Shown: positions 43,812 through 51,640 of the stretch, in pieces
Numbering within the stretch: the stretch's first letter is position 1
Layout of the letters: the number at the start of each line of letters is the position of its first letter
DNA from: Lentisphaerota bacterium
Lineage (GTDB): Bacteria > Verrucomicrobiota > Lentisphaeria > Victivallales > Victivallaceae
Reading direction: 5' to 3'
DNA: 64,000 nucleotides
Assembly: GCA_015061575.1 (NCBI GenBank)
Contig: SUWF01000001.1
Coordinates: forward strand, 49,612-113,611
Position numbers and translations under genes: made by a program
The notes under the pieces: generated by a model
What the model was told of the DNA's origin: nothing
Database searches by the model: none
The model's input: the letters and a program-made list of their open reading frames with translations, nothing else

Positions 43812-44810
43812 ATGCTTAAAAATGTGGAAATCAAACCGATCACCGGTACTTTTGTCAATATGCTTATTTCCGATACCGGGATCGTTAACGCCGGACTCAA
43901 AGAATGGGAACAGGATTTTAAGATGATGAAAACTATCGGGATCGATCAGCTTTTTATCATTCGTACCGAAGTTGAGCAAAATGGCGTCCGGCTTTCTGCA
44001 GAAGACCCCCGCTCCACAACCTGGCCGGAAGATGAAAATTTGCTGGATATGGTGTTCCGGCTGGGCGATAAATATGATATGACGGTATTTTTAGGCGGCC
44101 CGCAGAATATAACGAATCTGCACATGGGCGATTGGCTGAAGGAAGTCGATGATAATAAGCGTTACTACGATCGAACCGTGGCTAAATATGCTCACCATAA
44201 ATGCTTCAAGGGCTTGTATGTAACGCTGGAAGCGCTGCCGTGGCACTTCAACTTTCTGGATATTTGTGCCGAAGTTTTGAAGTATATGCGCAGCAATTAT
44301 CCGGATATGAAAACCTTTATGAGCCCGAGTTTCCGGGGGCCGCTGGGCGACATGGCCCGGCAGTATACGCCGGATCAGTGGGTGGATATTTACGGCCGGT
44401 ATTTCTTTGAACGGGTCGCCGGTATGCTGGACTATTGCGCTCCGCAGGATAAGATTGCAGCCCCCGCCTGCTATTACGGCGAGATCCAGGATAACGGTCT
44501 GGCAGAGTGGTACACCAAAGTGGGCAAGCTTTTTGATAAGTGCGGTATTGAATTGTGGAGCAACATCGAAACTTTCCAGCGTCCGTTCCCCGGCCACGGC
44601 GAGCCCCGCGGGGTGTTCCGGCAGGGCGATTACCGGTCGCTCTACATGAAGTTGTCGGAAGCGTCACCGTTAGTCAAGCGGATCATTACCTATGAATTTT
44701 TCAGCTGCATGAGTCCAAATACTGAGTGGGGATCGGCCCGGAGATTGCTTTCGCGCTATCTGGAGATCATCGGCAAAGATCCGGCGATCATTGACGAAAT
44801 TTATAATTGA
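43812..44810 (+). CDS. DUF4434-like TIM-barrel protein
   Basis: From ATG 43812 the protein is 332 residues. It starts KPITGTFVNMLISD and continues with KEWEQDFKMMKTIGIDQLFI and an FKGLYVTLEALPW segment, the pattern of DUF4434 proteins, which are predicted TIM-barrel glycosidase relatives. ELWSNIETFQ near residue 260 supplies a candidate acidic residue. The frame is open upstream to 43743, but the ATG at 43812 follows AAGG and starts at the conserved region. There is no signal peptide. Function is not established for the family. Confidence 0.7.
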   Translation: MLKNVEIKPITGTFVNMLISDTGIVNAGLKEWEQDFKMMKTIGIDQLFIIRTEVEQNGVRLSAEDPRSTTWPEDENLLDMVFRLGDKYDMTVFLGGPQNITNLHMGDWLKEVDDNKRYYDRTVAKYAHHKCFKGLYVTLEALPWHFNFLDICAEVLKYMRSNYPDMKTFMSPSFRGPLGDMARQYTPDQWVDIYGRYFFERVAGMLDYCAPQDKIAAPACYYGEIQDNGLAEWYTKVGKLFDKCGIELWSNIETFQRPFPGHGEPRGVFRQGDYRSLYMKLSEASPLVKRIITYEFFSCMSPNTEWGSARRLLSRYLEIIGKDPAIIDEIYN

Positions 44811-44880
44811 TCAAAAAGTTGTGCAGTCAAGCGGGAACCGTCTGCAGTATGGCGGTTCCTGCTGGAGAAATATCCTGCTT

Positions 44881-45390
44881 ATGGACGAAATGTTTGATGT
44901 TTATGACCAAGATGGCTGCTGGATCGGGGTGCGTCCGAGGAAAGAGTGCCACGGCAATCCGGCGTTGATCCACCGTTCTGTACATGTGGTGGTATTTGAT
45001 TCAACTGGCAAGCAAATATTGCTGCAGAAGCGTTCGGCCGCCAAAGATATCCAACCCGGCAAATGGGATACCGCCGTCGGCGGGCATGTGGCCGCCGGGG
45101 AAAGTGTGGAAGCTGCGGCCCGGCGGGAGCTGGCCGAGGAGCTGGGTTTGACCACAGACGATTTGGAGCTTTTCTTTGAATCGACTATCCGCAACAGTAT
45201 TGAATCCGAGAATGTTACTGTTTTTAAGCTGGTCAGCGATGGGCCGTTTGAATTTGCCGCAGATGAAATCGACGAAGTAAAATTCTGGCCGCTGGAGCAA
45301 TTCAAATCTGCTGCCGGACGGGAACGGAATGATTTTACGCCCAATCTGCAAGTGGAATTAGCTGAAATAGTTGCCCGGTGCGCCCAATAG
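44881..45390 (+). CDS. NUDIX hydrolase
   Basis: The 169-residue protein has a complete Nudix box GHVAAGESVEAAARRELAEE, then LG (G68, E74, R82-E83, E86-E87, G89). The N-terminus (FDVYDQDGCWIGVRPRKECH) resembles the YfcD and isopentenyl-diphosphate isomerase-like subgroup. It hydrolyses a nucleoside-diphosphate-linked or similar compound. The frame is open back into the preceding gene; ATG 44881 is the first reasonable start and 44890 an alternative. It lies 12 bases before the MFS gene, so the two probably form an operon. Confidence 0.88.
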   Translation: MDEMFDVYDQDGCWIGVRPRKECHGNPALIHRSVHVVVFDSTGKQILLQKRSAAKDIQPGKWDTAVGGHVAAGESVEAAARRELAEELGLTTDDLELFFESTIRNSIESENVTVFKLVSDGPFEFAADEIDEVKFWPLEQFKSAAGRERNDFTPNLQVELAEIVARCAQ

Positions 45391-45402
45391 GGGGGCGTTG
45401 AG

Positions 45403-46617
45403 ATGAAAAAAATTTCCTGGAAACGCAATTTGGCCTGTATATGGATCGGGCAGCTTCTGGCCATGGCCGGTACTTCCATGGTTTTGCCGTTTATTCCGCT
45501 GTTTTTGCGGGAAAAATTGGGGATCGCCGCCGAAGCGCAGCGGGCGATGGCCGTATCGATGTTTTATTCGGTGGGCATGTTCAGCTTTTGTCTGTCCAAT
45601 CCGATTTGGGGCGCTTTGGGCGACCGGTACGGGCGTAAGCTTATGCTGTTGCGGGCATATTTTTTTACTGCCTTAACGTTTCCTGCAATGTATTTTATGC
45701 CGACTTGGGGAAGCTTGATCGTAATGCGCTTTTTTGCCTCGATGTTTTCCGGAACGGTGGCGGCGGCACAGGCGCTGGTGGCGGTGACTACGCCGGATAA
45801 ACATCAGGGATTTGCGTTGGGGACGCTTTCCACTGCTTTCTGGTCCGGCAATATGCTGGGTATGGTTGCCGGTGGGGTGGTGGTGCATTATTGCGGCTAT
45901 ATGAGCGCTTTTTTAGCTTGCGGCGGCGCTTTTTTAATCGCCGGGATTATGACGTTGCTGCTGGTCGAAGAAAATTTTGTGCCGCCGTTGAAAAAGCTTG
46001 CCGTAAAGAATGGTGCCCGCCGCTGGAAGCTGGCGCTGCCGGATTTTTCATTTGGAGTGTGGGTACTGCTGGGGTTGTTTTTTATTCTGCCGCTGGCAAG
46101 GCGGTGCGACGAACCTTTTCTGGCATTGCTGGTCGAGCTTATTTCCGGCGAGGAAAAAGCTGCGCTCAATACCGGTTGGGTGACGGCTTTGGCGGCAGCA
46201 GGCGGCATCCTTTCCGGAGTATTTTTTGGTTATATGAGTGACCGCTGCAAGCCGTTGCAGCTGGCGATCCCGGCTTTGGCGGCGGCGGGAGTTTTTATGA
46301 TCATACAGTCAACGGCCCAATCTCTGCTGGTGTTGGGGATGACCCGTTTTCTGGTGTTTTTTGCAGCCGGCGGTCTGGAACCGATCTTTCTGGCTATGTT
46401 GTCCCAAACGGTTGATCCGGCCAAACGGGGGAGTGCTTTTGGCTGGACTGCCAGTTCCCGGGTGTTTGGCGGCATGTTTGGCGCCTTGATCGGCGGAGCG
46501 GTCATTGCGTGGCTGGGCACCCGGGGAGTATTTGCTTTTGGCGGCATATTGATGCTGCTTCTGATCCCGATATTGATCGGTGCATTCAAACTTATCAAGC
46601 GCAGCAAAAGATCTTGA
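45403..46617 (+). CDS. Major facilitator superfamily transporter
   Basis: The 404-residue protein has 12 predicted spans and the MFS loop motif GALGDRYGRK between spans 2 and 3, with a related GYMSDRCKP after span 8. FIPLFLREKLGIAAEAQ in the first loop recalls multidrug/H+ antiporters of the MdtG type. The substrate is unknown. A GGGG-type ribosome site precedes the ATG. It converges with the recombinase gene, the stops being separated by only three bases, with no hairpin terminator between them. Confidence 0.85.
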   Translation: MKKISWKRNLACIWIGQLLAMAGTSMVLPFIPLFLREKLGIAAEAQRAMAVSMFYSVGMFSFCLSNPIWGALGDRYGRKLMLLRAYFFTALTFPAMYFMPTWGSLIVMRFFASMFSGTVAAAQALVAVTTPDKHQGFALGTLSTAFWSGNMLGMVAGGVVVHYCGYMSAFLACGGAFLIAGIMTLLLVEENFVPPLKKLAVKNGARRWKLALPDFSFGVWVLLGLFFILPLARRCDEPFLALLVELISGEEKAALNTGWVTALAAAGGILSGVFFGYMSDRCKPLQLAIPALAAAGVFMIIQSTAQSLLVLGMTRFLVFFAAGGLEPIFLAMLSQTVDPAKRGSAFGWTASSRVFGGMFGALIGGAVIAWLGTRGVFAFGGILMLLLIPILIGAFKLIKRSKRS

Positions 46618-46620
46618 GCT

Positions 46621-47586
46621 TCAGTCGGAGGTATTGCCTTTAGCTGATTTGGCCCGGGGATGCGCTTTGCGGTAAGCTTCTTTCATGCGTTCGGTACTTA
46701 CATGAGTGTAAATTTGCGTAGTGCCTAAATCGGCGTGGCCGAGCATTTCCTGCACGCTGCGTAAATCAGCTCCGGCATCCAAGAGATGCGTGGCAAAGCT
46801 GTGACGCAGTTTGTGCGGCGTAAAATCCGGCGGCAGACCGGCTGTCTGCAAATATTCTTTTAAGTTGCGCTGAAAACTCCGGGGCGTTATACGGCCGCCA
46901 TTGCGGTTGATAAAAACCGGGTCGTTGGGACTTTCGCTGCCCCGGCGCAGACGACGTTCGATTATATATTCACGCAGAGCGTTGCGGGCCGGGCGGCCGA
47001 GTGCGCAGTAGCGCTCTTTTTTGCCTTTGCCATGCACCAGAACAGTTCCGCTCAGCAGGTCTATATCACGAAAATTCATCCCCACCGCTTCGCTTATACG
47101 CAAGCCTCCGGAATAGATAACTTCGATCAAAGCCCGGTCACGGGCGGCGGCAAAGTCAGCGAGTTCAGCATTTTTGGCCATGCCGTGTGCCAGCTGCTGT
47201 GTCCAATAACTGCGCACGCCTTCCAGCAGAGTTTCGATTGCTCCCAGACTCATTACCTGCGGCAGTTTGCGCTCCCGACCCTGCGGCGGCAGCCGGGTGA
47301 ACGGATTATTGGTAAGCACGCCTTCCAGCTGCATATATTTGTAGAAACTCCGGATGCTGGCCAATTTTCTGGAAACGGAGTTTTTGGCCAATTTAAGTTT
47401 ATGCAGTTCCTGCAGATAGCTGCGGGCATCATCCCGGGAAAATTTTCCCCAATCGTCAAAAGTCAGGTCATTGTTGGCCATCAATTCAATAAATTGCTGC
47501 AGATCCAGCCGGTAACCATTTATGGTATGTTCGCTGGCTTGTTTTTCCACGCTCAAATATTTGAGGAACTTTTCCAAATTAGTCAT
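46621..47586 (-). CDS. Tyrosine recombinase, XerC/XerD type
   Basis: The 321-residue protein has a SAM-like N-terminal core-binding domain (residues 1-90) and a catalytic domain with the full set R163 (SGGLRISE), K187 (HGKGKKER), H258 and R261 (HKLRH), H284 (LGHADLGTT) and Y293 (IYTHVS). This is the chromosome-dimer-resolution type rather than a phage integrase. XerC and XerD cannot be separated here. It is the last gene behind an esterase and mntP on the minus strand. No dif site was identified in the window. Confidence 0.92.
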   Translation of the reverse strand: MTNLEKFLKYLSVEKQASEHTINGYRLDLQQFIELMANNDLTFDDWGKFSRDDARSYLQELHKLKLAKNSVSRKLASIRSFYKYMQLEGVLTNNPFTRLPPQGRERKLPQVMSLGAIETLLEGVRSYWTQQLAHGMAKNAELADFAAARDRALIEVIYSGGLRISEAVGMNFRDIDLLSGTVLVHGKGKKERYCALGRPARNALREYIIERRLRRGSESPNDPVFINRNGGRITPRSFQRNLKEYLQTAGLPPDFTPHKLRHSFATHLLDAGADLRSVQEMLGHADLGTTQIYTHVSTERMKEAYRKAHPRAKSAKGNTSD

Positions 47587-47629
47587 AAATCGAATGCTCC
47601 GGTCATTGCAAGTAAATCATTTGACCATT

Positions 47630-48181
47630 TTATGACCAGATGATCACTTTTATTCCCAGCATTATCAGCACCGCTGCACCCAATATCGTGCAGTGTTTGC
47701 CCAGAAGTTTACCGGACCAACGTCCCAACAGACAACCCGCTGCCGAGATCAATAAGGTAACAACGCCGATAACGATCACATCCATAAATATGCTGCTGCG
47801 CAGCATACAACGGTAACTTACCCCGACAAACAAAGCATCGATACTGGTGGCCAGCGCCAGAATGAACAGCTGTTTGACGGAAAACGCATGAGGCCGGTCA
47901 TCGCTGCCGTCAAAGAACATCTTGCCGCCGATAACGATCAGCAGCAGTCCGGCGATCCAGTTGCCGTATTGATGAACGATTTTTTCGGCAAAACCACTGA
48001 TATAAAAACCGATCAGCGGCATGAAAAACTGGAAGAAGCCAAAAGCTCCGGCGGTCAATAATATTCTTGACCAGTAAAAACGCCGCCGGTTAGCTGCCCC
48101 CAAGGCAACTGAAGCGGCCAGTGCATCCATAGCCAGCGCTCCGCCCAGCAGAACTGCTTCCAGAAAATTGTTCCAGTTCAT
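47630..48181 (-). CDS. mntP: Manganese efflux pump MntP
   Basis: The 183-residue protein has six predicted spans and the two conserved intramembrane aspartate motifs ALAMDALAASVALG and LATSIDALFVGVSY of the MntP (DUF204) family, which exports manganese. The length matches. No mntR or yybP-ykoY-like riboswitch is visible upstream; the gene follows an esterase gene by 15 bases and probably shares its transcript. Confidence 0.93.
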   Translation of the reverse strand: MNWNNFLEAVLLGGALAMDALAASVALGAANRRRFYWSRILLTAGAFGFFQFFMPLIGFYISGFAEKIVHQYGNWIAGLLLIVIGGKMFFDGSDDRPHAFSVKQLFILALATSIDALFVGVSYRCMLRSSIFMDVIVIGVVTLLISAAGCLLGRWSGKLLGKHCTILGAAVLIMLGIKVIIWS

Positions 48182-48196
48182 CCCCGTATTCCCGTT

Positions 48197-48949
48197 TTAC
48201 CACCCCAGATCGCTGAGGAAGCGTGCCGCAAGTTCCGGCCACGATTTTACCCAGTCAAATTGTCCTTCCATATTGGGGCGATCCCCCAAACCCAAACCGT
48301 GCGGGCCGCTCGGGTAGATGTGCATTTCGGCGTGGATATTGAGTTTTTTCAGTGCCAGAAAGTATTCAATACTGTTGCCCACCGGTACGGCGGTATCGGT
48401 GGCGGTATGCCACAAAAATGCGGGTGGTGTGCTGCTGTTGGCAACCTCCGGCCAGCTGTACTCTGAATAGGCTTCTGCCGGCAGATCATTGCCGAAAAGA
48501 TTATGATAACTGCCCAGATGGATCAAATCCTCCCGGCAGCTCAAAACCGGGTAACAAAGTATCGAACTGTCCGGACGTGCTTCCGGCGAACCGGGCATAT
48601 TGGAAACCATACCGGCCAGATGGCCGCCGGCGGAAAATCCCAAAACCGCAATTTTATCGGCCTTTACTCCCAATTCATCCGCATGTTCGCGGGTGTAACG
48701 CACTGCGTTGCGGGCATCTTCCAGCGGCACCGGGAAAACTGCCGGTTTTACCCGATACATGCAAACTGCTGCATGAAAGCCCATTTCCACAAATTTTTGA
48801 GCCACCGGAATCGCTTCATGGGGGGCCAGATGTTGATATCCGCCACCGGGAAACACAATGATTATACCACGTTTGCCGCCTTCCGGATGCAAAAAATACT
48901 CAATAGTACAAGCTTGATCCTGAATTATTTCACCAAGTTGAATTTTCAT
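48197..48949 (-). CDS. Alpha/beta-hydrolase esterase, acetylxylan-esterase/BD-FAE-like
   Basis: The 250-residue protein has an oxyanion-hole FPGGGYQHLAPHE at 33-45, the nucleophile elbow GFSAGGH (S106), a candidate acid in HTATDTAVP and histidine in GPHGLGLG. It matches small carbohydrate esterases that deacetylate xylan or other sugars. There is no signal peptide, so it would act on imported oligosaccharides. AAGGAT is the ribosome site. It heads a three-gene minus-strand unit with mntP and the Xer recombinase. Confidence 0.88.
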   Translation of the reverse strand: MKIQLGEIIQDQACTIEYFLHPEGGKRGIIIVFPGGGYQHLAPHEAIPVAQKFVEMGFHAAVCMYRVKPAVFPVPLEDARNAVRYTREHADELGVKADKIAVLGFSAGGHLAGMVSNMPGSPEARPDSSILCYPVLSCREDLIHLGSYHNLFGNDLPAEAYSEYSWPEVANSSTPPAFLWHTATDTAVPVGNSIEYFLALKKLNIHAEMHIYPSGPHGLGLGDRPNMEGQFDWVKSWPELAARFLSDLGW

Positions 48950-49041
48950 GACAGCAGATCCTTATTTAAATCTGATAAATATATATAATGCTTGAATATG
49001 TCTGCGGTTGCGGTTGTTTAACCATTGCTGCGCTCAAGCGG

Positions 49042-49080
49042 CTTAATGCAGGCAGGCAACAACGTCCTGTCTGCATTAAG
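49042..49080. repeat. Long inverted repeat downstream of the SGNH gene
   Basis: CTTAATGCAGGCAGG (49042-49056) pairs with 49066-49080 with a single mismatch, and flanking AAGCGG/CCGCTT (49036-49041 and 49096-49101) can extend the pairing around a G-run. There is no T-run, so it is not a typical intrinsic terminator. It lies between the SGNH and esterase genes. Confidence 0.7.
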
Positions 49081-49099
49081 TCGGGGGGGGGAAGACCGC

Positions 49100-49729
49100 T
49101 TAAAGGATGGGCTTGGCCGCTTCCAGCCAGGCATCGGCGATCAGCTGATGACCGGCCGGGGAGGGGTGAACTCCATCCCACAACCAATAGCTGTTGGGAG
49201 CCAGTTTGGCTGCGGCGTCCAGTTTATCCTGCAGCGGCAGGAAAATGGCGTCAAATTCAGCAGCTACTTTGCGGGCGATCGCCGCCCGGGCTTTGACTTC
49301 CTGCAAAAATTCTTCATCGACCACATCGCTGAGCAAGGCAAACGGCTCCATGATCAAAAGTTTAACTTCGGGCAGCACTTCTTTGGTCCAGCTCAGCAGC
49401 ATCCGGTAAACTTGCTCAAAGCGTTCACACTCCACGCCGTTCTGATGGCCGAACTCGTGCCAGACATCGTTTACGCCGATAAGTATGGAAATAATATCCG
49501 GACTGAAGTTCAACGCATCGATCTTCCAGCGGGCATACAAATCGACCACCCGGTTGCCGGAGATGCCCTTATCAATACAGCGGTACATTGCTTCAGGATT
49601 GTTCAGCAGCAGCCGGCCGCTGACAAAGTTGGGATAACCGTAGCCCAGATGAGCCGGTCTGTTGATTTCAGCTTCCCGGGAACGGCCGCAATCGGTGATG
49701 CTGTCGCCTTGAAAAAGAATCGTTTTCAT
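49100..49729 (-). CDS. SGNH/GDSL hydrolase
   Basis: The 209-residue protein has the block-I motif FQGDSITDCG (S10), GYP and GISGNRV (block II), IGVNDVW (block III) and DGVHPSPAGH (block V), so it is a complete SGNH esterase of the acetylesterase type. It lacks a signal peptide. It is 25 bases downstream of lysS and probably on the same transcript. Carbohydrate deacetylation is the likeliest role. Confidence 0.92.
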   Translation of the reverse strand: MKTILFQGDSITDCGRSREAEINRPAHLGYGYPNFVSGRLLLNNPEAMYRCIDKGISGNRVVDLYARWKIDALNFSPDIISILIGVNDVWHEFGHQNGVECERFEQVYRMLLSWTKEVLPEVKLLIMEPFALLSDVVDEEFLQEVKARAAIARKVAAEFDAIFLPLQDKLDAAAKLAPNSYWLWDGVHPSPAGHQLIADAWLEAAKPIL

Positions 49730-49754
49730 AGTTTTTACTGCTCCGTATTTGAGA

Positions 49755-51278
49755 TTATTTGCGTTTCATGTGCGGGAAAAGGATCACGTCGCGGATGGAA
49801 TCTGCTCCGGTGAGCAGGATCACCAGCCGGTCGATCCCCACGCCCATACCGCCGGCCGGCGGCATACCGTATTCCAAGGCGGTAAGGAAGTCTTCGTCGA
49901 TCTTGTCGGCCATGAGTTCTCCGGCAGCCTTGTCACGCTCGAACTGTTCGGTAAAGCGTTTGCGCTGTTCGATGGGGTCGTTGAGTTCGGTATAAGCCGG
50001 GGCGATTTCCTGACCGTTGATTTCCAATTCAAAGACATCCACCAGATTGGCATCATCTTTGCAAGCCCGGGCCAGCGGCAGCAGCACCGAAGGCATCCGC
50101 ATGACGAAGGTCGGCTGGATCAGGGTATGTTCGATGAGTTTTTCATAAACTTCGTTGGTTACTTCAAAATCCGGCGTGGTGTTGTCCACATCCAGACCCA
50201 ATGCTTGCGCGCGCTTGACCCGTTCTTCGTAAGTTACGTCGAACCAGTCATCTCCGCCTTTTTCGCGCACCAGATCGTGATAAGTCACCCGCCGCCAGGG
50301 TTTGCCCAGATCGATGATCTTGCCGGCACCGTTGTCGATGGTCAGCGTGCCGCAAACTTTCATGGCCACAGTTTTGATCATTGATTCGATGAGTTCCATC
50401 ATCGTTTCGCAGTTGCCGTAAGCCTGATAGAGTTCCAGCATGGTGAATTCCGGGCTGTGACGGCGGTCGATACCTTCGTTACGGAAGTTGCGGTTCATTT
50501 CAAAAACCCGTTCAAAACCGCCGACCAGCAGCCGTTTGAGGTAGAGTTCCGGCGCAATACGCATGTACATATCAGTGCTGAGTGCTTCGTAATAGGTTTT
50601 GAAGGGCTTGGCACTGGCGCCGCCGGGGATGGGCTGCATCATGGGAGTTTCGACTTCCACAAAGTCACGTTCGCTCAAAAAGTTGCGGACTTCACGCAAA
50701 ATGGCAAAACGTTTGCGGAAAACTTCCATGCTGTCCGGATTGGTCATCAAATCCAGATAGCGCTGGCGGTAACGCTGTTCAACATTGGTCAGGCCGTGGA
50801 ATTTTTCCGGCAAAGTACGCAAGCTTTTGCACAACAGAGTAAATTCTTTGACTTTGATGGTCAATTCGCCGGTGCGGGTGATGAACAAATTACCTTTGAC
50901 GCCAACAATATCGCCGATATCCAGCTTTTTGAACAGCGCAAACGCTTCGTCGCCCAAATCACTTTTGCCGATAAAGAGCTGCATACGGCCCGAACTGTCC
51001 TGCAAGTTGGCAAAAATGCTTTTGCCCATCAAGCGGATGGCCATCAAGCGGCCGGCAGCGCAAGCGGGTTGTTCAACTTCCGGGGCGGCTTCCGGATCAA
51101 ATTTTTCCCGCAAGGCGGCACATTTTTCGGCACCGTCAAAGCGTTCTCCCCACGGATTGATGTTCATTGCTTCCAGTTCCCGGACCTTCACGGTACGCTG
51201 GGCAACGATCTTGTTGTCGTTTTCGATAGTGTTTTCCACCTGGTTTTCCATTTCAGGTGTCTGAGGCTGTTCGCTCAT
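49755..51278 (-). CDS. lysS: Lysyl-tRNA synthetase, class II
   Basis: The 507-residue protein has an N-terminal OB-fold (residues about 70-170), motif 1 around EVETPMMQPIPGGA, motif 2 FRNEGIDRRHSPEFTMLE and motif 3 GMGVGIDRLVILLTG. It charges tRNA-Lys with lysine. The start is supported by AAAGGAAC. The N-terminal 30 residues are rich in Glu and Asn and variable, as usual. A promoter lies 78 bases upstream. Confidence 0.97.
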   Translation of the reverse strand: MSEQPQTPEMENQVENTIENDNKIVAQRTVKVRELEAMNINPWGERFDGAEKCAALREKFDPEAAPEVEQPACAAGRLMAIRLMGKSIFANLQDSSGRMQLFIGKSDLGDEAFALFKKLDIGDIVGVKGNLFITRTGELTIKVKEFTLLCKSLRTLPEKFHGLTNVEQRYRQRYLDLMTNPDSMEVFRKRFAILREVRNFLSERDFVEVETPMMQPIPGGASAKPFKTYYEALSTDMYMRIAPELYLKRLLVGGFERVFEMNRNFRNEGIDRRHSPEFTMLELYQAYGNCETMMELIESMIKTVAMKVCGTLTIDNGAGKIIDLGKPWRRVTYHDLVREKGGDDWFDVTYEERVKRAQALGLDVDNTTPDFEVTNEVYEKLIEHTLIQPTFVMRMPSVLLPLARACKDDANLVDVFELEINGQEIAPAYTELNDPIEQRKRFTEQFERDKAAGELMADKIDEDFLTALEYGMPPAGGMGVGIDRLVILLTGADSIRDVILFPHMKRK

Positions 51279-51640
51279 GATTTTGTTCCTTTCAGCAAAA
51301 AAAATATATTTTTCAGCAATTACTGTTTTTTGTTACTGCATTAAACACATTTATTAATATAACATCGTTTGGCAAAACTTGCAATTTCCGGAAATGGAGA
51401 TATAGTAATAAAGCTGAAAAATTCGCATGATACCATGACGATCAGCGTTTGAGGAAGAAAAATCAAAGCGCATCGTCTGGTTTTTTTTGTGCCGAAAATA
51501 ACAGCTGACACGGGTTTGCAGGCTTTTTTGTGAAGTTTGAAGTCCGGACAACGCATTTGCAATATACACGTTGGCCGGTCTTGAAACTCTGCAAAAAGTT
51601 TGCGGGAATAATAACATCAATTATTGAGGAGGTCATGAAA
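51279..51640. other. Divergent intergenic region between lysS and hppA
   Basis: Contains the lysS promoter (51356-51384). For hppA no convincing -35/-10 pair was found; a strong GAGGAGG ribosome site lies at 51626-51632. An open frame continues upstream of the hppA start to 51530 but has no ribosome site and does not look coding. Confidence 0.5.
51356..51384 (-). promoter_or_regulatory. Promoter of lysS
   Basis: On the minus strand TTGCAA (51379-51384), 17-bp spacer, TATATT (51356-51361). Confidence 0.65.

Noticed and set aside
46621..47586. Recombinase as a phage or island integrase
   Set aside because: Length, the N-terminal domain and all catalytic motifs fit XerC/XerD, and no island boundaries are visible.
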